From NCBI GenBank assembly GCA_964017185.1, contig OZ024872.1:44850188-44914187 (forward strand): 64,000 bases of DNA, given 5' to 3'. The notes beneath the pieces were generated by a model. The model did no database searches. It saw only the letters and a program-made list of their open reading frames with translations, and was not told where the DNA came from. The DNA is from Rugalucina vietnamica. Taxonomy: Eukaryota; Mollusca; Bivalvia; Lucinida; Lucinidae. A program made the position numbers and the translations under genes. Position 1 is the stretch's first letter. Each line of letters begins with the position of its first letter. Positions 22,981-33,100 of this stretch are shown piece after piece.

Positions 22981-24924
22981 GCCATCGTCGGCGGTCCGGT
23001 CATGGCCGGACCACTTTTTTGGCCGAAAATGGTTTCGGCCGGACCACAATTTTCGATTATTCGGCCGAAAATGTGTAAGCCTTTTCGACTTTTTATACCC
23101 CGCCACTTAAAAAAGTGCAGGGTATTATGTTATACCCTCCAAAAAATTTGCGTTCGAGTGTCCGTCCGTCCGTCAGCGTTTCGTTTCCGGGCTCTATCTT
23201 GAGCATTTATTGACCGATTTTCTTCAAATTTTGTATAGGAGTTCATATCAGGAAGGAGTGGTTTGGGATTGAAGATGGGTAAATTTCGTTAAATAAGTAC
23301 AGAGTTATGGCCCTTGATTTACGTTAAAATTTCGTTTCCGGGCTCTATCTTGAGTATTTATACACCAAGTTTCTTCAAACTTTGTATAGGAGTTCATACC
23401 ATGAAGGAGTGGTCAGGGATTGAAGATGGGTAAATTTCGTCAAATAAGTACAGAGTTATTGCCCTTGATTTACGTTAAAATTTTGTTTCCGGGCTCTGTC
23501 TTGAGCATTTATTGACTGATTGTCTTCAAACTTTGTATAGGAGTTCATACCAGGAAGGAGTGGTCTGGGATTGAAGATGGGTAAATTTCGTCAAATAAGT
23601 ACAGAGTTATTGCCCTTGATTTACGTTAAAATTTTGTTTCCGGGCTCTATCTTGAGCATTTATTGACAGATTTACTTCAAACTTTGTATAGGAGTTCATA
23701 ACAAGAAGGAGTGGTCTGGGATTGAAGATGGGTAAATTTCGTCAAATAAGTACAGAGTTATGGCCCTTGATTTACGTTAGAATTTTGTTTCCGGACTCTA
23801 TCTTGAGCATATATTGACCGATTTTCTTCAAACTTTGTATAGGTGTTCATATCAGGAAGGAGTGGTTTGGGATTGAAAATGAATAAATTTTGTGAAATAA
23901 AAGTACAGAGTTATTGCCCATGAATTACATTAAGAGTTCGTTTCCTGCCTCTGTTTTGTGCATTAATCAACCAATTTTCTTCAAACTTTGTATAAAAGTT
24001 CAAATCAAGAAGTTGTGGGATAAATTTCGTCAATGTATACAGAGTTATGGTCCTTCATTTATGACAAAATTTTGTTCTGCTCTTTATCTTGAGAATTTAT
24101 TGACAAACATTTTTGCTAAATTAAATTTGCGTGGCGGGGTATCATGCATGCCTGCAGTGCTTTTATTTGAAGTGTGATGGCCCAATTGATACTAAGCGTA
24201 CTTGGTCAATCTGCCCGAGGGTGTGAAAGACAGTCGTTATAAAAACAATCATTAAAATAACACCTGTATTAAAGACAGGCATTGTCATTATTGGATTGTG
24301 ACGGATTATCGTGCATCAGAGTGTTTTTAAATTCATAGTGAATAAAACCGATTCTCTGTGATCTTAAACAATTTAAAAAAGTGAAGAGCAGTAGGCCTAT
24401 TTCACAGCTGAAAATACTAACTTAAACATAATTTCACAATAACCCAATCACTGTTTATAATTATTGCATCAAATATTACATGTATCAAACACCATGGCAA
24501 AAAATCGTTTACGTATAAAATTTTCGTAAACATTAATTTCTTCATATTCCAAATTTTGTTAAAACGTGCATGTTATTCTTATACCGCCGGTTCCTAATCA
24601 ACCGACATCTTTCGTATTCCCTCAGCGTTCCTTCGGCAAGGCAAATCCTGTGAAAAGGAGCTTTCAGGCTTCATGGTTTTCGACCAGGACATGGCTTTAT
24701 CATAATGAAACCTATAAAATCAGCAGCGCTTCAAGGTCAAAAATTGTCCCAAAGTACATTAAAATCGTCTGAATGGACGTCCAGAAATATAAAAAATTTT
24801 TCGGGGGAGACCCCGAAGCCCCCTTACGAGAGGGGGAATGCTCTCCCCCAACTCCTTCGGCACTCGTAAAACGTCTTTGATATTTCATGGCCGGACCACT
24901 TTTCAAATACCGACGACGGCCCTG
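22981..24924. mobile_element. element with 9-bp target duplication carrying a 151-bp array
   Basis: The 9-bp target copies cattacaag lie at 22972-22980 and 24925-24933. The ends gccatcgtcggcggtccggt and its inverted match (taccgacgacggccctg), with catggccggaccact on each side, form short inverted repeats. A 9-bp duplication fits Mutator-like elements. No transposase is present. Confidence 0.7.
23092..24150 (+). repeat. pearl-type array, about six 151-bp units
   Basis: It is bounded by ttttataccccgccacttaa (hairpin ataccc/gggtat) and gcgtggcggggtatcatgc. Units are marked by tttgtataggagttcat near 23233, 23384, 23537 and 23684, with diverged forms near 23836 and 23988, plus aagtacagagttattgccct. 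It is nested inside the 9-bp-TSD element. Confidence 0.75.
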
Positions 24925-25024
24925 CATTACAAGGACATGTTTTCCTGATGGTATGGATACTGAAGCTACACAGACTAATTGTAGTTCCATTGATTACACT
25001 GCTGATGTATGAGAAATAATAATT

Positions 25025-25263
25025 TGATCGAGCCGTCTCGTGGGAAAACCAACAATGTGGTTTCCGAATAGGTCTGACACAAACAGGGCTGTACAAGCAC
25101 AGAAGATGGCTAGAAGCTTGAAATATTGGATTTAGAAAGTAGAGTAATTGTGCAATCCGTGTAGCGAAAACAAAGACGCTGATCAGCTTCGCGGTTACCG
25201 CGAAGCTGATCTGCGTCTTTGTTTTTGCATGTGCAGATTGTTGGTTTTCCCATGAGGTGGCTA
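25025..25263 (+). mobile_element. MITE-A copy inside the lectin exon
   Basis: The left end tgatcgagccgtctcgtggg and right end ttcccatgaggtggcta enclose the standard palindrome. Removing it rejoins gagaaata and tgtgaagg to restore an EICEG-like reading of the SUEL domain. Confidence 0.8.
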
Positions 25264-25904
25264 ATATGTGAAGGCACTGAGACCTGCACACCAGGGCCCA
25301 GTGATGGCACACTTGATGACCCATGCCAAGGCGTTTCTAAGTACATGTACTTGGAGGTGCAGTTTGATTGCATTTCAGATTTCAGGTAAAAGCAAAATTT
25401 CTTATGTTTAATTCAGCAGGCAACGGTCAGGAAAAGCCACAATCAGAAAAAGATTCCCACTCCAAAAACCGTGGTGGGAAAAAACTAAATTAACAAATAG
25501 GTACTTATACCATGAAAACATATCATAATCAGAATGAGCAACTATTTTCCCAACAGGTGGCCACTCAGTTACCTAAACTTAACTAAAAATATGATAACAT
25601 ACATAAGGCGCCAACAGCACAAAAAATTTTAAACACCAAGACAAAACAATAAGAAACCGTTACCATCACAGAAGTACCGCCTTGGAATGATCAGTAATAT
25701 AAAATTACTGGCGGGCTTAAATCGATTTTACTGGTACCTAACCTCACCCTCAGCTTCTGCAGTGGTTCACATTTAGTTAGTTGTTCGGTCCTCGTGGTGA
25801 ATCTCGTGGTAAAGTAGGTAAATGTAGCAGAATGACTAGCATCATGGAAAAATATATCTGACATTCCTATTCAATCTAATTTTAACACTCCTGTACAAAA
25901 TAAA

Positions 25905-26188
25905 CATCAAGAAAACATGTCTATTTAATGTATACCCCCTTTAATAAACCCCACTTTTATATAGCAAAACTGGGGTTTACAGGGAAATACCTATTTTTGC
26001 TTCAAAACATAGATTGTGGGTACTTGTTAGAACCGCCTCAGCGAGGCGGTTCTGCTGAGGCGGTTCTAACGTGTACCCACAATCTATGTTTTGAGCAAAA
26101 ATAAGATAACAAAAAATTTCTACTGAAAATTTTCATTATTTACAACTTAAAAAATCTCTGTATATTGCAGGAGTGTGTTTTCGTAATG
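25905..26188 (-). mobile_element. FB-B element
   Basis: It runs from catcaagaaaacatgtctat to gtgtgttttcgtaatg. The centre has cgcctcagcgaggcggttct with an extra ctgaggcggttctaa, a doubled hairpin. It lies between the split SUEL exon and the last exon of lectin gene 2. Confidence 0.8.
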
Positions 26189-26485
26189 AATGTGTTCCAT
26201 GTAGAATTCTTATTGGAACCTTTTTTAGAACTCCTTTAAAGTAGCTTTTTTTCATGAAACATTCTGCTAAATTAATCATAAACAACTAATCAAAAGTACA
26301 TTTATTGTTCTTTTAGATGCCATATTCGCTTTTAGGTCATCTACATTGTATCACACATGATTTCATTGTTACAGTATTGATTTCAATAGTTAAACCACTT
26401 TAATTGGTGGTCTGGTACTCGATCTTTGGCTTCTCCCAATAGCATATGCTAGAAAACAATCTCATGGCAGATTTTGTTTTTACAG

Positions 26486-26904
26486 ACAGCCTCACACTGT
26501 CAACATCAGAATCTACATTGGTCAGTATCTTTTTGACAACCTCTTCCATATCTAGTACTACTGACACTGGGACTTCAACTATTGATACATCTGGGGCCTT
26601 TGGATTGTTCAGCAGCTCAAACTTTATGGTGGCAGTTACATTGGCTGTCACTGTAATCAGCTTAAGTCTGAAATATTTGTTGATTAAACCTTTTAACAGG
26701 CCTAACTATGCCTATGGTAATTTCTTCAGCAGCTCAAACATTATGGTGGCAGTTACATTGGCTGTCACTGTAATCAGCTTAAGTCTGAAATATTTGTTGA
26801 TTAAACCTTTTAACAGGCCTAACTATGCCTATGGTAATTTCTTCAGCAGCTCAAACATTATGGTGGCAGTTACATTGGCTGTCACTGTAATCAGCTTAGT
26901 CTGA
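26486..26904 (+). CDS. last exon of lectin gene 2: short stalk and repeated hydrophobic tail
   Basis: Acceptor ttttgtttttacag is followed in phase 1 by DSLTLSTSESTLVSIFL and TTSSISSTTDTGTSTIDTSG. The latter is clearly homologous to the stalk of the exon at 9727-10052. The tail module (SSSNFMVAVTLAVTVISLSL, then KYLLIKPFNRPNYAYG) occurs three times in frame with a 117-bp (39-residue) period; the third ends in TGA after SLV. A fourth, 112 bp further on, lies outside the frame. The stalk is about half the length of gene 1's. With only a broken SUEL exon in view, the gene is probably a pseudogene, though other exons could lie outside. Confidence 0.6.
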
Positions 26905-27025
26905 AATATTTGTTAAACCTTATAACAGGCCTACCTATGCCTATAGCAATTTGTTCAGCAGCTCAAACTTTATTGTGGCAGTTACATTGGCTGTCATTGT
27001 AATCAGCTTGGTCTGAAATATTTCT
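26608..27025 (+). repeat. 117-bp tandem repeat of the tail-coding segment
   Basis: Unit starts (ttcagcagctcaaac) are at 26608, 26725, 26842 and 26954. Spacing is 117, 117 and 112 bp. Units 2 and 3 are nearly identical, showing a recent duplication. Confidence 0.85.
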
Positions 27026-27037
27026 TAAACCTTAAAA

Positions 27038-27197
27038 GATGGCTTGATCCTGAAACTGTTAGATCTAGAAAGTAGAGGAATTGTACTATCCGTGTAGCGA
27101 AAACAAAGGTGCTGATCAGCTTCGCAGTTACTGCGAAGCTGATCTGCGCCTTACTTTTCACATATGCAGATTGTTGGTTTTCTGGTATGGCAGCTCA
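27038..27197 (+). mobile_element. MITE-A, left-truncated
   Basis: It keeps gtagaggaattgtactatcc, the full central palindrome and the right end ggtatggcagctca. Confidence 0.75.
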
Positions 27198-27280
27198 TTT
27201 ACTTGCCAAGGCTGAAGCCTATAAATATAACATAAGACTGCATGCCTACAGGAACTCTATATTTTGTTCTATCCTTAACC

Positions 27281-29708
27281 AGAGGACCAATGGTCCTGTA
27301 AACGCTCACCTGAGATCTGCTGTATATACATGTACCAAAAAACATGTTTTAATATAATGGTATTTAACCCCAGTGTAAGGGCAGATGAAGCCCTAGGGCC
27401 ATTTTCTTTTTTCAGAATAATCAATATTCTGTCCATTTGCCAATTTCCTGCTGGCTTTTCCCTTCAATTGACATTTTAACAGTTTTTCCCATTCAAATTC
27501 ATGGGCAACCCATGTTGACCTTGCCATAAACTGGGTCTAGGCTGTCACAGGTCATGATTTAAATATACATTGTAGTACTTTAGCCATCGATGCTTCACTC
27601 CAAAGTTCATGGAAATTTGTCAAATGGTCGGAGAAAAAGATTTATATGGGCATGGCGGCCATCTTGGTAATGTGACCTAGATTATTAATAAACACATTGG
27701 TTCCCCCATCCTATAGATGCTTCAGATAAAATTTGGCTTTAATTGGCCAAGTGGTTTCAGAGGAGAAGAAGTTTGAATATTATGGTATTATACATGTATA
27801 TTGGCCCAGGGTGGGGGCATATGAGCCCTTGGGTCCATTTTTTTTTTCAGAATCATTAATATTTAATCCTTCTGCCCATTTCCTGCATGATTTTCACCTC
27901 AAATGACTTTTTAAAAGTTTTCCCCATTCAAATGCATTGGCAACCTATGTTGACCTTGTCGTAAAATAGGTCAAGGTCACCACAGTGTCATGATTTATAT
28001 ATACATTGTAGTGCTTGAGCCATATATACTTCATGCCAAGTTTTGTTGAAATCGGTCCACCGGTTCTGGAGAAGAAGATTTTTGAAGGTTTTCTACCATT
28101 ATTGGCATGGCGGCCATCTTGGTAATGATAACTAGATTATTTATACACATATTGATTCCCCAATTCTATAGACGCTTTACATAAAATTTGGCTTTGATTT
28201 GCCTAGCGGTTTCAGAGGAGAAGATATTTGAATATTATGGTAATTTACATGTATAATGCCCCGGGGTGGGGGAAGATGGGCCCCTAGGGTCCATTTTTTT
28301 CAGAATCATTAATATTCAGTCCTACTGCCCATTTCCTGTAAGACTTTCACTTTATATGACATTTTTAAAGTTCTCCCCATTCAAATGCATTGGTGACCTA
28401 TGTTGACCTTGCTGTAAAAAAGGTCAAGGTCATCACAGGGTCATGATTTATATATACATTGTAGTGCTTGAGCCATAGATGCTTCATGTCAAGTTTCGTT
28501 GAAATTGATCCACCGGTTCTGGAGAAGAAGATTTTTGAAGGGTTTTTACCATATATGGGCATGGCGGCCATCTTGGTCATGTGACCTGGATTTCTTATAT
28601 ACACATTGGTTCCCCCTTCCTATTGATGGTTCACATAAAATCTGGCTTTGATTGGCCAAGCGGTTTCAGAGGAGATGATGTTTGATTATGATGGTAATGT
28701 ACAGGTATATTGCCCCGGGGTGGGGGCAGATGAGCCCCTGGGGTCAAAATTTTTCAGAATAATCAATATTCAGTCCTACTGCCCATTTCCTGCAAGATTT
28801 TCACTTTAAATGACATTTTAAAATTTTTTCCCATTCAAATGCATTGGAGACCTATGTTGACCTTGCCGTAAAGAAGGTCAAGGTCATCACAGGGTCACGA
28901 TTTATATACACATTGTAGTGCTTGAGCCATCAATGCTTCATGCCAAGTTTTGTTGAAATCGGTCCATCGGTTCTGGAGAAGAAGATTTTTGAAGGGTTTT
29001 TACCATATATGGGCATGGCGGCCATCTTGGTCATGTGACCTGGATTTCTTATTTACACATTGGTTCCCCCTTCCTATTGATGCTTCACATAAAAATTGGC
29101 TTTGATTGGCCAAGCGGTTTCAGAGGAGATGATGTTTGAATATTATGGTAATGTACAGGTATATTGCCCCGGGGTGGGGGCAGATGAGCCCCTGGGGTCA
29201 AATTTTTTTCAGAATCATCAATATTCAGTCCTACTGCCCATTTCCTGCAAGATTTTTACTTTAAATGACATTTTAAAATTTTTCCCCATTCAAATGCATT
29301 GGCGACCTATGTTGACCTTGCCGTAAAAAAGGTCAAGGTCATCACAGGGTCACGATTTATATACACATTGTAGTGCTTGAGCCATCGATGCTTCATGCCA
29401 AGTTTCGTTGAAATCGGTCCACTGGTTCTGGAGAAGAAGATTTTTGAAGGGTTTTTACCATATATGGGCATGGCGGCCATCTTGGTCACGTGACCTAAAT
29501 TTCTTATATACACATTGGTTCCCCCTTCCTATAGATGCTTCAAATAAAATTTGGCTTTGATTGGCCAAGCGATTTCAGAGAAGAAGATCTTTGAAAATGG
29601 TGGACGACGGACGACGGACGGACGGACGACGGACGGACGGACGGACGACGGAGCATGGGTATACTATAAGCTCACCTTGTGAGCCTGATGGCTCAGGTGA
29701 GCTAAAAA
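27281..29708 (-). mobile_element. Pearl-C element, five to six 455-bp units
   Basis: This is the reverse-oriented sister of 18384-20552. It starts agaggaccaatggtcctgta and ends tgatggctcaggtgagctaa, then aaa. Units are marked by gcatggcggccatcttggt near 27650, 28108, 28559, 29013 and 29468 (spacing 451-458). A GACGGACGG tract lies at about 29605-29653. The last two or three units are nearly identical, so the array was homogenised recently. Confidence 0.8.
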
Positions 29709-29809
29709 GTGTAGCTATTTCCAAGATGAACAAACCATTATGGGCCAAAATAGTGTTTATTAGGAGTAGTTCAAAGACAGATGATAAAAATAAATGCCAC
29801 TTAATTGTC

Positions 29810-29910
29810 ATGTCTGTTATACGGTTTTACATCCCAGTCAACAATGTTTCAGCCATGTTGAGACAGAGCTTTTGGTACTAAGCAGTATTCCGGTAGTTAT
29901 TGTGCCTAGC
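29810..29910 (-). mobile_element. SINE 3' relic
   Basis: tacatcccagtcaacaatgt, ttcagccatgttgagacaga and tactaagcagtattccggta match the 3' body of the SINE at 11837-12036. It lies just past the TRMT5 stop, probably within or next to its 3' untranslated region. Confidence 0.5.
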
Positions 29911-30078
29911 TCATGAAAAATCTCTGTGCTTGTGGGGTGTTTTCAAATACAATATTTCAAACCACAAGCCATCATATGTCTGATATGTATGAACACCGGC
30001 CTGAAAACCAATGTTCTCATAACTTTGACTCAGCTATTATCCTTAGCACCTAACATTTCAGCCATGTTAAGCAATGGT

Positions 30079-30164
30079 TTAGTTTGTACAGCTAACAGTC
30101 TCTTCAGTGTCACCAGTTTCTTCATTAGATTCCTCTATCCTCCTGTACTTGGATTGTGGCTCAT
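30079..30164 (-). CDS. TRMT5: TRMT5 last coding exon
   Basis: Acceptor aatctgttttctag completes the phase-1 codon to Asp and gives DEPQSKYRRIEESNEET, ending SCTN and TAA. An acidic, variable tail is usual at the C-terminus of this family. A minus-strand AATAAA lies near 29755 as a possible polyadenylation signal. Confidence 0.8.
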
Positions 30165-33100
30165 CTAGAAAACAGATTAAACATATGGTACATGTACACA
30201 CATGTTAAAAGATTAGTCATTTAAATGTAAATGAACCAAACTGCTTATTAACTCAATTTGATACATTTACATTTACAAAATAATAATGATAGATGCCTTA
30301 AAATCTAAGAGCAAAGCCTAAATTTTAAGATGCCTGTAACTTATCACTTCTATTTTGTGCTACGATAGTTTGAAATAAAGTTTGCTCCCTTGGGTTAGTC
30401 AGCCGAGCATCATGACCCAGTGACGGTGGCAAAAATTGGCACAAGATTTGACCATGTATGAGAAAAACTCCATGGATTCTGACCTGGGCTTACATATGAT
30501 TGCCATAAAAGTACACAGTTAGACTAAAGACTTATCTAGGTGGTTTCACAAGTGGCCGGCTCATATCATCCCTAGGAAATGCTGTGATTGTCTATTACTG
30601 TTAATTACATTCTTCAACCTATAAATACCTACCTGAAACATTGGAACTTGTCTGACCTGTCAGAACTTCCCATGTCAGACTAAACATTGCGCACATCATA
30701 TCTTTGTTAGGAGCCACTTTACGCACATATCTAACGGTCATGCCCCTGTCTACAGAATCCCCCAGAATTCCTTTCACTCTGTCTCTCGTTGCTGTTTCTA
30801 ACTCTACCTCCGATGACTTTTTGCTCTCCTCTGTAGGCTTGTGGTCAATGAAACAGTAACAATAAACTTTTGGAAGCACAACTTTATCAAATGAGTCATG
30901 CTTTTCAGTTTCTGAAATAAGACCTTTGAAAGCATCTAAGAATTCTATAGCTAGACCTGGAAGATTCATGATAACATGGGAATCACAATTTTTATCACTA
31001 CCTTCTTTCAACTGCCATTGTTTTAATAGATCATTTTTCACAACCGATTTAATGAAATCTCTTCCATCCATATTGAAACACTGTATACCTGATTTAACTT
31101 TATTTATATTGATATTCTTTTGTAAATATTCATATGAAACAGGGTTGAGATCATTGGCAAACACGATGGCTTTCTTTTTCTTTGCAGCAGGTATGGCAAA
31201 TGGTCCAACTCCGGCAAACACGTCATAAACAATGTCTCCTTCAGATATATAGTCAACAACACGTTGATGCTCTGTGCCTGGAATATCAAAATACAAGCAT
31301 TCACATGAGAAAACCAACAATTTGGGTTTCCAACTAGGTCGGACACAAACCGGCCTGTACAGTCACAGAAGCAGGCTAGAAACTTGAAATATCAGATTTA
31401 AGAAGAAGATCCAGAAATCATACTGTTAGTGTTGCAAAAACAAAGGCACTGATCAGCTGTCCAGTTACTATACAGCCGATGTGCGCCTTTGTTTTCCCCT
31501 ATGTATGTTATTGGTTTTATAATATGTCAGCAGCTGCTGATACATGTATATCTGCTTAAAAACTACAACGTTCGTAAAATTCTTCAAAACATGGAGACTT
31601 CCAATACATTGATAACGGCTGTCGGATAATGGTTTTTACTACCAGCAACTTGCTTTTGGGCTTGCACCTTTGAGATGCACTACTGTGCTCTTTTAATTTA
31701 TGATACACCTGCAGAAAATAACCATTGATACAATTCATTTTCTGAAACCAAATTATGGAATCTTGTTACTTCTTGTATCATGTAACTGTCTGATATGGTT
31801 TCTTATCACCATCTATCAGTCATTTTTTACCCAACAGTATAAAACCCAGCATCTGACAGCAGCAACTTGACATGATCCAAGTAATAAGATCAAGGTTCTA
31901 TATAAAGTGAACCCTCACATGGAAAACCAACGATGTAGTTTCCAAACAGGTTTGACACAAACCGAGCTGTGCAATCACAAAAGATGTCTAGAGGCAGGGA
32001 CTTTTGGATGTAGAAAGTAGAGGAATTGTAATATATATCCGTGTAGCGAAATCAAAGCTGCTGATCAGCCTCACAGTTACTGCAAAGCTGGTCTGCGTCT
32101 TTGTTTTTCGATTATGTGAAGTGTTGATTTTCTAAGGTATACCCATGCATACCCAAATTTTGCTATATAAAAGTAGGATATATATTACAGGGAAATGTTA
32201 TCCTGATGAAATTAGCAAAAAATGTAGCCATAAACTTTGTAACTCTAACAAAAATGTTTTGTGTTAGTTGCCAGACAAATGTGTAAGATGAAGACACAAT
32301 AAGGAAACTTTCCAGAGTCCTTTCATCTTTTGTAAGCATATGCCAAGCTTTGTGATTGTTTCAACTTTTTTATAAATGAGAGAGCTGATTGTAAGGCCAC
32401 AGTCCAATCAAGCCACAGTCCATCTTCAGATTTTAATATCTGACAAATAAATTAGGCTTTTGGTTTTGTTAGTTTAACATGATTGTATTCCTGGCATTTT
32501 AAAAATTTAAGGCCAATGCAGTAGAGGAATTGTATATTTTAAAGCATGTAATGAGTGATCAGTCTTGTGATTACCATGCAGCTGATATAAGCCGTGACGG
32601 GAGAAAACCGGTCTTTGGGGTTTCTGACCAGGTCTGACACAAACTGACCTGAACAGTCACAGAACCAGGCTAGAAGCTTGAAAAGAAGAGAAATTGTACT
32701 ATCAGTGTAGTGAAAATAAAGGCACTGATCAGCTTCGCAGTTACTGCGAAGCTGATCTGCGCCTTTGTTTTCGCATCGCATAGGCAAAAATCTGTTTTTC
32801 TCAAGTTGTGGCTTATTTAATACACGCCCGGTAAAGTGCAAATTGACCACCGCCGGTGGTCAACGTAAAAAAAGTTGATATACATCCGGTGGTCTTTTTG
32901 AGCGTTTCCTGTTATTAGTTTTCGCGAGTTTGGTGGATGTGGAAGGTAAGATGTTTTTTGATCAAAAACGTATTATAAAAATCAAAGAATGTCAGGCTAT
33001 CAGTTTTTTGCCGTTGAATGTACAGCCGAAGTGGTAGTTGCAAAAAATAAACCGTTTTACTGCAGTCCTTTCCGGCCCGTTTGATCGGTAGTGAAAACGA

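Larger units (their letters stand above)
20733..24950 (+). mobile_element. FB-B element interrupted by two other elements
   Basis: Three FB-B pieces, 20733-20930 (cactacgaaaacacgcccat..), 22917-22980 (tatacccttgcataccctag..) and 24925-24950 (..gacatgttttcctgatg), join into an ordinary copy of about 290 bp. It inserted first into the lectin exon and later received the elements at 20931-22916 and 22981-24924. Confidence 0.8.
20635..25385 (+). pseudogene. SUEL lectin domain exon of gene 2, split into three by transposons
   Basis: Three collinear pieces form one SUEL exon. Piece 1 (20635-20732), after acceptor aattgtttttag, reads TDDAPGSTINVTSAAYGRTP then LDI. Piece 2 (24952-25021) contains TEATQTNCSSIDYTADV. 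Piece 3 (25264-25385) reads ICEGTETCTPGPS, then DDPCQGVSKYMYLEVQFDC and a donor ttcag|gtaaaa. The first gap is an FB-B element that itself hosts two insertions; the second gap is a MITE-A. Additional damage: the CE cysteine codon reads TAT, early indels shift the frame, and the codon matching CGA (Arg) in exon 8448-8741 is TGA, a typical CpG decay change. The donor is in phase 2, not phase 1. It is almost certainly dead. Confidence 0.85.

Noticed and set aside
24824..25373. Frames containing KGADQLRGNREADQRLCFRY and similar, here and in many other places
   Set aside because: These are translations of MITE-A copies, recurring with the element on either strand.
29561..29881. Frame with repeated RRTDG
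   Set aside because: It is a translation of the GACGGACGG tract at the end of Pearl-C.
31278..31346. Extension of TRMT5 exon 3 upstream of 31277
   Set aside because: The acceptor gatattccag and phase match with exon 2 place the border at 31277; the extension runs into MITE-A.
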